A DNA stretch of 5,175 nucleotides from Dehalococcoidia bacterium UBA3254. GTDB taxonomy: Bacteria; Chloroflexota; Dehalococcoidia; Dehalococcoidales; UBA3254. Where the stretch lies: the NCBI GenBank assembly GCA_002362735.1, contig DEUU01000156.1:1-5175 (forward strand). Direction: 5' to 3'. Numbering within the stretch: position 1 is the first letter of the stretch; every line of letters starts with the position of its first letter. The notes beneath the pieces are model-generated. The model had not been told where the DNA came from, did no database searches, and saw nothing but the letters and a program-made list of their open reading frames with translations. Position numbers and translations under genes: made by a program. Below, one piece after another: positions 1 through 5,175 of this stretch.

Positions 1-2
1 TA

Positions 3-572
3 TCTTTACTAATAGTGATTATTATTTTGAATATTGGCCCGCAAATGATTTCACCTGTGCTCCCTTTTATTGTATCCAGTTTGTCTTCTACCGTAGATAC
101 AGCTACGATGTCCGGGCTGGCTTTTGCTTTGATTGGCGGGATGTCAGCGGTTTCTTCTCTGGTAGCTACTCGTATCCACGGCAAGTTTTCGCTTAAAACA
201 ATACTGGTTTTTTGTTGTTTTGCCACCGGCCTGTTGTATCTGCCACCTATGTGGGCATTTTCGGTAAACAGGTTGATAATCCTGGTAGGTATGACCGGCA
301 TATTTGTCGGTGGTATTTTCGTTTCCTCGAGCTCTATAATTGGATTGAAAGTGCCTCTCACCCAACAGGGAGTAGCTTATGGGTTGTCGTCAAGCGCCAC
401 AGCGCTGGGAATGGGAATAGGGCCGCTACTGGGAGGAGGCCTGGCTCCCCTGATAGGACTTCGCCCGGTTTTTGGTGTAACTACCGGAATTTTTATGATA
501 GCAGGAGCAATGGTAACCCTGATGCTTGCTAAGCAAACAACACAACCGCGAACAGTAAACAATAAATTATAA
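3..572 (+). CDS. MFS transporter, C-terminal half (partial, 5' end outside window)
   Basis: The frame is open to the left edge, so the start is missing; the GTG at 15 is an internal codon, not a start. The roughly 189 visible residues form about six hydrophobic segments separated by short basic loops (for example RIHGK), which fits helices 7-12 of a 12-helix major facilitator. Near the end, the stretch GMGIGPLLGGGLAPLIG matches the Gly/Pro-rich GxxxGPxxGG pattern that drug-exporting MFS proteins carry in helix 5 and echo in helix 11. The protein ends in a short hydrophilic tail (KQTTQPRTVNNKL) and a TAA stop. An inner-membrane, proton-coupled efflux or uptake role is known for the family; the substrate cannot be told. 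It converges on the integrase and has no clear terminator. It may be element cargo if the left attachment site lies further left; otherwise it is chromosomal. Confidence 0.85.
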   Translation, partial: SLLIVIIILNIGPQMISPVLPFIVSSLSSTVDTATMSGLAFALIGGMSAVSSLVATRIHGKFSLKTILVFCCFATGLLYLPPMWAFSVNRLIILVGMTGIFVGGIFVSSSSIIGLKVPLTQQGVAYGLSSSATALGMGIGPLLGGGLAPLIGLRPVFGVTTGIFMIAGAMVTLMLAKQTTQPRTVNNKL

Positions 573-1079
573 GATATACATCTTCGTTATCGGGTACAAA
601 GATTGGAACGTGTCCTAAGACAAGTCTAAACAGCCAATATCTTTCGCCTCTGAATTCCACCTCGATCTTCCCATCATTAAAAATATGGGCTGTTTTCAGG
701 ATTAATCTGTGATTGAGCTTTCTGCTGGAGTGGCTCCAGGCTGTTAAAAGCTTCTTCGCAAGTTTTGATGGCTTGCGGTATCATTTCAATTAAGCTTTAT
801 TGACCGTCGCTTGTTTTAACAAGTTAGAGAGTCCTACTTTACGGGTTTCAAGGCTAGCTTTTTCTGATCTGGCTATCTCATTAGCCATCGCGAATTCCGC
901 TTGAATAAACTTTCTAGCTGGTTTAAGAATTGAGTTCCTAATTCTGTAAGACATTTTTCAATCACTTTAAGTGCGACTTCAAACTTTTCGGTATCCTGAT
1001 TTGCGGTCACAGTATCTCTAATAAATAATTGTTCATAAAGCGTTAGAGTAGGCGGGAGCTTAAGGTTGTATTGATTTTT
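573..1079 (-). pseudogene. Decayed coding region downstream of the integrase (remnant fragments, no intact gene)
   Basis: This 507-bp stretch has no convincing intact gene. The minus strand shows successive protein-like open stretches. Directly after the integrase TGA, the same frame stays open for 68 codons (1079-876, stop at 873-875). It includes the amphipathic run FEVALKVIEKCLTELGTQF. A second frame carries a 54-codon ATG ORF (790-954) containing AEFAMANEIARSEKASLETR. After two stops that frame reopens from 780 and runs into the end of the MFS gene, with residues such as GKIEVEFRGERYWLFRLVLGH. A third frame has a 35-codon ORF (677-784). None has a good Shine-Dalgarno. Stops and frame changes between plausible peptides suggest one or two genes broken by mutation, perhaps a small partner gene of the recombinase. 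No family is recognised. The alternative is chance open frames. Confidence 0.4.
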
Positions 1080-2738
1080 TCAACATAGCTCACATTGCCC
1101 GCGTATACGTTCCATATCACTGAACTCCAGTAAGCGAACCTTGATATATTGGAGGAGATCTGTCATTTCACTATTCTTAATGGATATATCTTTGGCAAAT
1201 TTGTCCTCAGTGAAATGGGTTCTAAGTCTTTTATGCCAGTCTTCATATATATCCAGACGGTTTTTACTATGAGAATAACCAATAATATAACCTCCGCATT
1301 TAAGCTGCCAGAGATTAGAAGGGTTGTGTTCGGGTGGATGATACCATGAGTCATGGATCCAGTTATGACCACTGGCTTTTTGAATAGCATCTATCCAGAT
1401 AGTCATCGGAAACCATCTGGTGAGACCAGGTTGTCCGTTATCTAGGAAGTTCAATTTTGCTTCTCGCTTCTTAACCTCATCGGTTATTAATCTAAGAAAT
1501 TCTAGCAGAGATTGGGAGTATTCCCCGGCTTTAACCGCAAGGTTATTAAATAGTCCGTCCTTCCCAGTTAGTTCCTTGAATCGGAGTACATCCGAAGTAG
1601 CTAAATGGCTTATCAACCCATTAGTAAGATGTGGCTCGGCTATTCCTAGAGTAATATCAGGGTATTTAACCTTGATTTGTTTATCTTGATCTATATCCAC
1701 TTCACCTAGTGGCAAGTAATATTTCCCTGATCGGAATTCTGATTGCAACTCTTTCCATAAATCTTTCACCATTACAGAGGGCAATACTATATTTTGTACC
1801 AGAGCTTTGGCCAGTTCTCTTATCTTGTTTTTATGGGGCAATTCAATAAACCCCTCTGGTTTACCTGAGTTGGGATTCTTTAGGACATCAGGAGGAGGAT
1901 TATTATTTCTCTTTTGAATATAATCTTGTCTACGTTGGATTGCTTCCCGAGTCGTCTGTTGGGGGAGGCCAATATAACCCTGCGTAGTCTCAATATAGAG
2001 ATGACCCATTAACTGCTGGGTAGTGCGAATATCTGCCCCTGATGCATTTAATTCGGTGGCGAAATGACGGCGCAAATCATGTGAGGACAGAGAGACTCCG
2101 GCTTTCTTTTTCCATTCATAAAATTTATTCACAATAGATTTGGCTTTAAGTCCGAAAACGAGATCCTCAGGTTTTTTATCCTTAATAATGGCTTTCAATT
2201 CTTGGGCCATTTCACGAATTAGAGGGATAGAGCGATCTTTACTGCCTTTGCCATGGGCAACCAGATAGGGGTCATTTTCATAGTGGCCATCAAGAAACAG
2301 GTCACAAACTCTCAATGTGGCCGCCTCATTACTACGCAGGCCGGTGGCGTCCATCAACCTGAATAGAAGCACATCACGAGTAATTGTTTGCTTATATTTT
2401 TTCCTATTCCTGAGCGCCTCAAAGAAGGTAGCGAATTCCTCTCCAGGGATATATTTGGGTTCCCGTTTTGGTACCTTTACCCGAGTGACCTTTTCTTGGC
2501 CAAAAGCTTTAAGCACGCCGTTAATGATATCGGTATACCGCGATCTGGTATTGCGACTGAGGTTTAAAAAGCGCTGGAGATAGTCGCGCGCTACCTCAGT
2601 GGTAGCCGGTTTTTCTCCACAGTAAGATCGGAAGTGACCGATAACACGCAAGTATTCTTGTCGGACTTGGCCATCATGCTCCAATTTTACCTTATTCTGG
2701 TAATTTTCCCAGGTCTTATCAACTGAATTTTTCTCCAT
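1080..2738 (-). CDS. Tyrosine recombinase/integrase with long C-terminal extension
   Basis: This is a site-specific recombinase of the lambda-Int/XerC/D family (552 residues) that cuts and rejoins DNA through a 3'-phosphotyrosine intermediate. Residues about 10-88 form an all-helical SAM-like DNA-binding domain. The catalytic domain spans about 97-260 and has the full set: R135 (ATGLRSNEAATL), K164 (HGKGSKDR), H220 and R223 (SSHDLRRHFATE), H246 (LMGHLYIETT) and nucleophile Y255 (TTQGYIG). XerC/D-like enzymes end near residue 300; this one continues about 290 residues further. That part has a Lys/Glu-rich helical portion, a Trp/His-rich stretch at 457-478 (GHNWIHDSWYHPPEHNPSNLWQ) and a terminal CELC pair. 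I do not recognise it as a known domain. The ATG is supported by GAGGT six bases upstream and by an extended -10 promoter. The gene points away from a tRNA-Ile attachment fragment about 300 bp upstream, so it most likely drives integration of this element into tRNA-Ile. Confidence 0.93.
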   Translation of the reverse strand: MEKNSVDKTWENYQNKVKLEHDGQVRQEYLRVIGHFRSYCGEKPATTEVARDYLQRFLNLSRNTRSRYTDIINGVLKAFGQEKVTRVKVPKREPKYIPGEEFATFFEALRNRKKYKQTITRDVLLFRLMDATGLRSNEAATLRVCDLFLDGHYENDPYLVAHGKGSKDRSIPLIREMAQELKAIIKDKKPEDLVFGLKAKSIVNKFYEWKKKAGVSLSSHDLRRHFATELNASGADIRTTQQLMGHLYIETTQGYIGLPQQTTREAIQRRQDYIQKRNNNPPPDVLKNPNSGKPEGFIELPHKNKIRELAKALVQNIVLPSVMVKDLWKELQSEFRSGKYYLPLGEVDIDQDKQIKVKYPDITLGIAEPHLTNGLISHLATSDVLRFKELTGKDGLFNNLAVKAGEYSQSLLEFLRLITDEVKKREAKLNFLDNGQPGLTRWFPMTIWIDAIQKASGHNWIHDSWYHPPEHNPSNLWQLKCGGYIIGYSHSKNRLDIYEDWHKRLRTHFTEDKFAKDISIKNSEMTDLLQYIKVRLLEFSDMERIRGQCELC

Positions 2739-2791
2739 CTTCCGACCTCAATATGAAAGTCAGCTTTAATTAAAAGTTGTGGATTTCGTCC

Positions 2792-2800
2792 ATTATACCA
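2792..2800 (-). promoter_or_regulatory. Extended -10 promoter of the integrase gene
   Basis: On the minus strand the sequence reads TGGTATAAT, a perfect consensus -10 hexamer (2792-2797) with the TGn extension (2798-2800). No good -35 lies 17 bp upstream; the nearest TTGACT is only 13 bp away. That is typical of extended -10 promoters, which depend less on the -35 element. Transcription would start near 2785 and give a leader of about 45 bases carrying GAGGT (2745-2749), six bases before the ATG at 2738. No operator is evident. Confidence 0.6.
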
Positions 2801-2896
2801 TGCTGTTTTTAGTCAATTGCATGAATATTGTTTCATTTTTGAGATGGAAATTTGTAGAAGTATTGACATAACAATATTATGGGGATCGTTATAAAT

Positions 2897-3037
2897 ATGG
2901 TTCAAAAAGTATTAATTAGTAAATTAATTAGTGATTGCCTTAGCCTGGTTTTTCTGATAGAATTCCAAATTAAGAGAAACAAAGAAAAGGAGGAAAAGCT
3001 AAGTCCGCTTTTAGCTTTTCTGGACGTACCCACCTGA
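2897..3037 (+). CDS. Doubtful 46-codon ORF running into the attachment core
   Basis: The ATG at 2897 opens a 46-residue frame: a hydrophobic first half (VLISKLISDCLSLVFLIEF), a charged middle (KRNKEKEEK) and the tail LSPLLAFLDVPT. Its TGA stop (3035-3037) falls inside the tRNA-Ile anticodon loop, so the last codons and the stop would be set by the insertion junction. A weak GGGGAT lies about 11 bases upstream, and a TTGACA at 2863 has no well-spaced -10. The layout could suit a small membrane or regulatory peptide of the element, but the AT-rich context makes chance likely. No family is recognised. Confidence 0.2.
   Translation: MVQKVLISKLISDCLSLVFLIEFQIKRNKEKEEKLSPLLAFLDVPT
2911..2932. repeat. 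Perfect 10-bp direct repeat ATTAATTAGT x2
   Basis: Two identical copies (2911-2920 and 2923-2932) are separated by two A residues, a 12-bp period or slightly more than one helical turn. They lie about 100-120 bp left of the tRNA core inside the proposed element. Tandem sites at this kind of distance are known in lambda-type attachment regions as arm-type integrase or excisionase sites; that role here is inference. The surrounding DNA is strongly AT-rich (27% GC over 2761-2940 by count), which raises the chance of coincidence. Confidence 0.5.
2993..3020. other. Perfect 10-bp inverted repeat (stem-loop) beside the attachment core
   Basis: GAAAAGCTAA (2993-3002) and TTAGCTTTTC (3011-3020) are exact reverse complements around an 8-base loop, and a G-T pair could extend the stem. 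The stem ends 13 bases left of the tRNA-derived core. It may be a dyad binding site or accessory recombination site of the integrase. Read on the minus strand, it is followed by a pyrimidine-rich tract (CTCCTTTTCTTT), so a weak terminator for leftward transcription is the alternative. The stem has only 4 GC pairs out of 10, which is poor for a terminator. AAAGGAGG at its left edge resembles a Shine-Dalgarno, but no start codon follows. Confidence 0.5.
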
Positions 3038-3078
3038 TAAGACTGAGGTCAATGGTTCGAGACCATTCGCGCCCACCA
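3034..3078 (+). other. tRNA-Ile(GAT) 3' fragment: attR-type integration site
   Basis: This is the 3' part of a tRNA gene. It has an anticodon loop CTGATAA with anticodon GAT (3036-3038), the 3' anticodon-stem strand GACTG, and variable region AGGTC. The T arm is AATGG-TTCGAGA-CCATT with a perfect stem, followed by acceptor 3' strand CGCGCCC, discriminator A and encoded CCA. The 5' anticodon-stem strand should read CAGTC, but the bases present are CCCAC, and no D arm or GGGCGCG acceptor strand occurs to the left. The fragment therefore begins at the anticodon loop. Tyrosine recombinases commonly cross over in the anticodon or T arm and leave the 3' part of the tRNA at the far end of the element. 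The fragment's direction puts the element on the left and native chromosome on the right. It cannot make a functional tRNA. Confidence 0.85.
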
Positions 3079-3160
3079 CTACTTGCAAAACTTTAACAAT
3101 TCCTTGCAACAATATGACAAAATTTAGCAAACTAGCCTCAATAACCCACTTTGACTATCA

Positions 3161-4711
3161 TTATTTCCGTAATATGTAGGAATAAGCAATCTGCCCGTTT
3201 TTCTGCCCGGTCTTCTCATCTTCAGGCAGATAAGAACTAATATAATCAACCTTAAGTTGATCGGCAGAGACGGTGACATTAAGAAAACCAGAGTTGGGCA
3301 GGACTTTCCCGGACTTGTAAGCATCACTATTCAAGGCCGTGTAAGTTGGGTCCGCTGGGTTAGGTACCTCTTGGTAGATCACCACGTCTAGCTCCTGGCT
3401 AGCAAAAAGATGGTCGTGCCCCTGGAAGAAAATCGTAACCCCATATTTAACCATTAACTGGTGAATCGGCAAGTCCCAGCCAGGGCGCATTTTGTCGAAC
3501 TCCCAGATTCCTTTCTGGTTCTTACCACCCCACTCGTACAGCCCTGCCTCTTCTATGCCACCACGTCCTGTACCCAAGACATGATGGGCAAACACAAACT
3601 TATATTTAGCTGTTGAGTTAGAGAGGGTCTGTTCGAACCATTTGTATTGTGTCTCACCAAGAGTGATGTCCCACATATTACTGCGTTTGTCGCCGCCCCC
3701 AGCGACGTTATCCACCGGCACTGAAGAGTGCCAATAGGGGTCAATCACTACGAAGAGGGCATCTCCCCACTTCCAGGCATAGTAATCTCTCAGCAAGCCA
3801 ATACCCTGTACCTGCTCAGTGTCTCCACTGTAGAAAGCATCTGGAGCAGGCAACGGGTAATACTGCGTGCGGGCGTTACCTGCATAGACAGCCGCGTTAT
3901 TTGCCGTTCCATCCAGAAGATATTTAGCCGCTTGCTCGTGATTGCCGTTTATTAAAAACACTGGGGTTGAATCCGCCATCAGACCAAGGTAATTCCGCTG
4001 ATATGCATAGACCTGGTTAACCGCTGTTTGACTCAATTGGTTTTTCTCGATCAGGCCTTCAATGCTGAAGTCGTCGCCCAGGGTAAAGTAAAAGTCGGGG
4101 TTGTTGGCCCTGACATTATTCATGTTTATCGTGTACAGGTTAGCGTCGAACATCTTCCCTGCCCGCTCCGGATGAGAGTCCCCCTGAATGCCGAAGCTAA
4201 AGGTGCTGCTGGGAGACCGTTGAGTATAGAAACTGGACTCCGTACCGGCTGAATAATCCATCCCTCCGGAAACTTTATGACAGACCCTATAGTAATACCT
4301 TGTATCCTTCTCCAGATTGGTTACTTCTATCTGCAGCGGCTGGTCTTTAGTCAAATTATATATTCCGGTATGCCCGTTGTAGTTCCCTGCCGATTTGCCC
4401 TGTTCAATATAGACCTCGGCGTTGACTGAAGCTAACAGACTAATAGAGATTGAGTTGGCAGAGGGGCTTCCGAGTATAACGTTCCCAGGAAAAGGCTTAT
4501 TGATGACCGCTTGAGGGACAGGAGATTGGGTAGCCGACGTTGTAGTCGATGCGAGAATCGTAGTTGAAGCTGTCCGGGCTGGTTGGGATAACACTGTTTG
4601 AGTTGTAACTCCGGTCTGATTCGTGGCTGGGGGTTTTGACACACAACCGGCCGCTATGATCAACATACATACCATCAAGACAGCTAAGGCCGTGGCGGAA
4701 CTACCCTTCAT
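3161..4711 (-). CDS. Lipoprotein metallophosphoesterase, purple-acid-phosphatase-like
   Basis: This is a complete 516-residue secreted calcineurin-like phosphoesterase, expected to hydrolyse phosphate esters outside the membrane with a two-metal centre. It starts with a lysine-containing signal peptide and a lipobox (IIAAGC, lipidated Cys23). A Ser/Thr/Gln-rich linker follows to about residue 70. Residues about 74-165 form a fibronectin-III-like domain as in purple acid phosphatases. The catalytic domain from about 170 carries the metal-ligand motifs GDSH (177-180), GDD (212-214), GNHE (256-259), AHH (375-377) and GHDH (431-434), all intact. The ATG has GGGAGGA (4718-4724) six bases upstream. 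It lies 36 bp downstream of a paralogue on the same strand with no promoter visible between, so an operon is likely. The natural substrate cannot be told. It probably belongs to the chromosomal side of the insertion. Confidence 0.9.
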   Translation of the reverse strand: MKGSSATALAVLMVCMLIIAAGCVSKPPATNQTGVTTQTVLSQPARTASTTILASTTTSATQSPVPQAVINKPFPGNVILGSPSANSISISLLASVNAEVYIEQGKSAGNYNGHTGIYNLTKDQPLQIEVTNLEKDTRYYYRVCHKVSGGMDYSAGTESSFYTQRSPSSTFSFGIQGDSHPERAGKMFDANLYTINMNNVRANNPDFYFTLGDDFSIEGLIEKNQLSQTAVNQVYAYQRNYLGLMADSTPVFLINGNHEQAAKYLLDGTANNAAVYAGNARTQYYPLPAPDAFYSGDTEQVQGIGLLRDYYAWKWGDALFVVIDPYWHSSVPVDNVAGGGDKRSNMWDITLGETQYKWFEQTLSNSTAKYKFVFAHHVLGTGRGGIEEAGLYEWGGKNQKGIWEFDKMRPGWDLPIHQLMVKYGVTIFFQGHDHLFASQELDVVIYQEVPNPADPTYTALNSDAYKSGKVLPNSGFLNVTVSADQLKVDYISSYLPEDEKTGQKNGQIAYSYILRK

Positions 4712-4747
4712 TCTTTATCCTCCCGGTTCTTGAGAAATGTCGCCCTT

Positions 4748-5175
4748 TTACCTCGCAGAGCCGATTGTATAAGAATAAGCCACCTCACCATTTTGGTGAC
4801 CTGCCGGTTCTTTGCCGGGCAGGTAAGTCCGGATAAAATCAACCGTAACCTGGTCTTTAGTTACGGTAACCCGCACATGCCCAGTCCCGTCTACAAAGTC
4901 TCCCGTTTTATAACCAAATTCCTCGGCGTGGTTCTTTTCATTGATTGCTCCGGGCTGCGGGCACTCCTGATAGATGATTCCATCAAGCTCTTGCTTGCCG
5001 AAGAAGTGGTCGTGACCACGGAAAACAGCCGTAACATGATTATCGACAAATATTTGGTGAATAGGTTTGCCCCACCCCGGCCGGTTTTGAACGAATCCCC
5101 AGCTTCCGTCTTCATTTCGGCCTCCCCACTCAAACATCCCGGCTGCCTCGATTCCACCTCGCATGTTTCCCGCGG
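4748..5175 (-). CDS. Second metallophosphoesterase, C-terminal part (5' end outside window)
   Basis: The frame is open through the right edge, with residues AGN before the ATG at 5164, so that ATG is internal and about 141 C-terminal residues are visible. They align along their length with the C-terminus of the neighbouring lipoprotein phosphoesterase. Shared blocks are RGGIE.AG..EWGG, RPGW..PIHQ, the metal-binding GHDH motif, QELD..IYQE and a closing NG..AYSY. One phosphatase motif (GHDH) is visible; the others would be upstream. It ends with TAA at 4748-4750, 36 bp before the next start, so the two are tandem paralogues, probably cotranscribed. The sequences have clearly diverged, pointing to an old duplication. 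Presumably also exported, but its N-terminus is not in view. Confidence 0.87.
   Translation of the reverse strand, partial: AGNMRGGIEAAGMFEWGGRNEDGSWGFVQNRPGWGKPIHQIFVDNHVTAVFRGHDHFFGKQELDGIIYQECPQPGAINEKNHAEEFGYKTGDFVDGTGHVRVTVTKDQVTVDFIRTYLPGKEPAGHQNGEVAYSYTIGSAR

Noticed and set aside
725..739. CTGGAG-TGG-CTCCAG hairpin as a terminator of the MFS gene
   Set aside because: The stem is only 6 bp with a 3-base loop, sits about 150 bp after the stop codon and has no T tract following it.
1080..1082. Selenocysteine recoding of the integrase TGA
   Set aside because: No obvious SECIS-like hairpin was seen directly downstream, and recombinases have no known use for selenocysteine; a plain stop is simpler.
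2317..2583. 88-codon + strand ORF inside the integrase
   Set aside because: It lies opposite the catalytic domain, which has all its active-site residues, so it is a shadow frame.
2863..2895. Rightward promoter TTGACA ... TATAAA
   Set aside because: The spacer is 21 bp, outside the usual 16-19 range, and no convincing gene follows.
3034..3078. Intron-split or complete functional tRNA-Ile
   Set aside because: No GGGCGCG acceptor strand or D arm was found to the left in the window, and the 5' anticodon-stem strand does not pair, so a scar fits better than an intron-containing gene.
3083..3109. Repeated CTTGCAA motif right of the tRNA fragment as arm sites
   Set aside because: The copies are only 7 bp, palindromic in the core, and lie on the proposed chromosomal side, so chance is the better explanation.

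Overview
The window is bacterial by its signals: Shine-Dalgarno motifs, an extended -10 promoter, a lipobox lipoprotein and CCA encoded in a tRNA 3' end. The phylum cannot be fixed from the sequence. The Ser/Thr-rich lipoprotein linker and moderate GC would suit Chloroflexota (Dehalococcoidia-like), but that is only a guess. The central point is a junction at about 3034-3078, where the 3' part of a tRNA-Ile(GAT) gene stands without its 5' half. This is the classic scar of a tyrosine-recombinase element integrated in a tRNA gene.

Layout, left to right. (1) 3-572 (+): C-terminal half of an MFS transporter, cut by the window edge. (2) 573-1079: no convincing intact gene. The minus strand holds several protein-like open stretches broken by stops and frame changes, which I read as decayed coding sequence downstream of the integrase. 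(3) 1080-2738 (-): a 552-residue tyrosine recombinase with all six catalytic residues and an unusual C-terminal extension of about 290 residues that I do not recognise. (4) 2739-3033: an AT-rich control and attachment region with the integrase promoter, a 10-bp direct repeat, a perfect 10-bp stem-loop and a doubtful 46-codon ORF. (5) 3034-3078 (+): the tRNA-Ile 3' fragment, an attR-type site. (6) 3161-4711 (-): a complete lipoprotein metallophosphoesterase with a purple-acid-phosphatase-like architecture. (7) 4748-5175 (-): the C-terminal part of a second, paralogous metallophosphoesterase, 36 bp upstream of the first and so probably in the same operon.

The tRNA fragment reads + and lacks its 5' side on the left. 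The mobile element should therefore lie to the left (integrase, decayed region, perhaps the MFS gene as cargo), and the metallophosphoesterase operon should be the original chromosomal flank downstream of tRNA-Ile. An intact tRNA-Ile(GAT) is predicted somewhere left of the window on the + strand. The integrase is the only gene linked mechanistically to the att site. The metallophosphoesterases look like unrelated surface enzymes that happen to flank the insertion.
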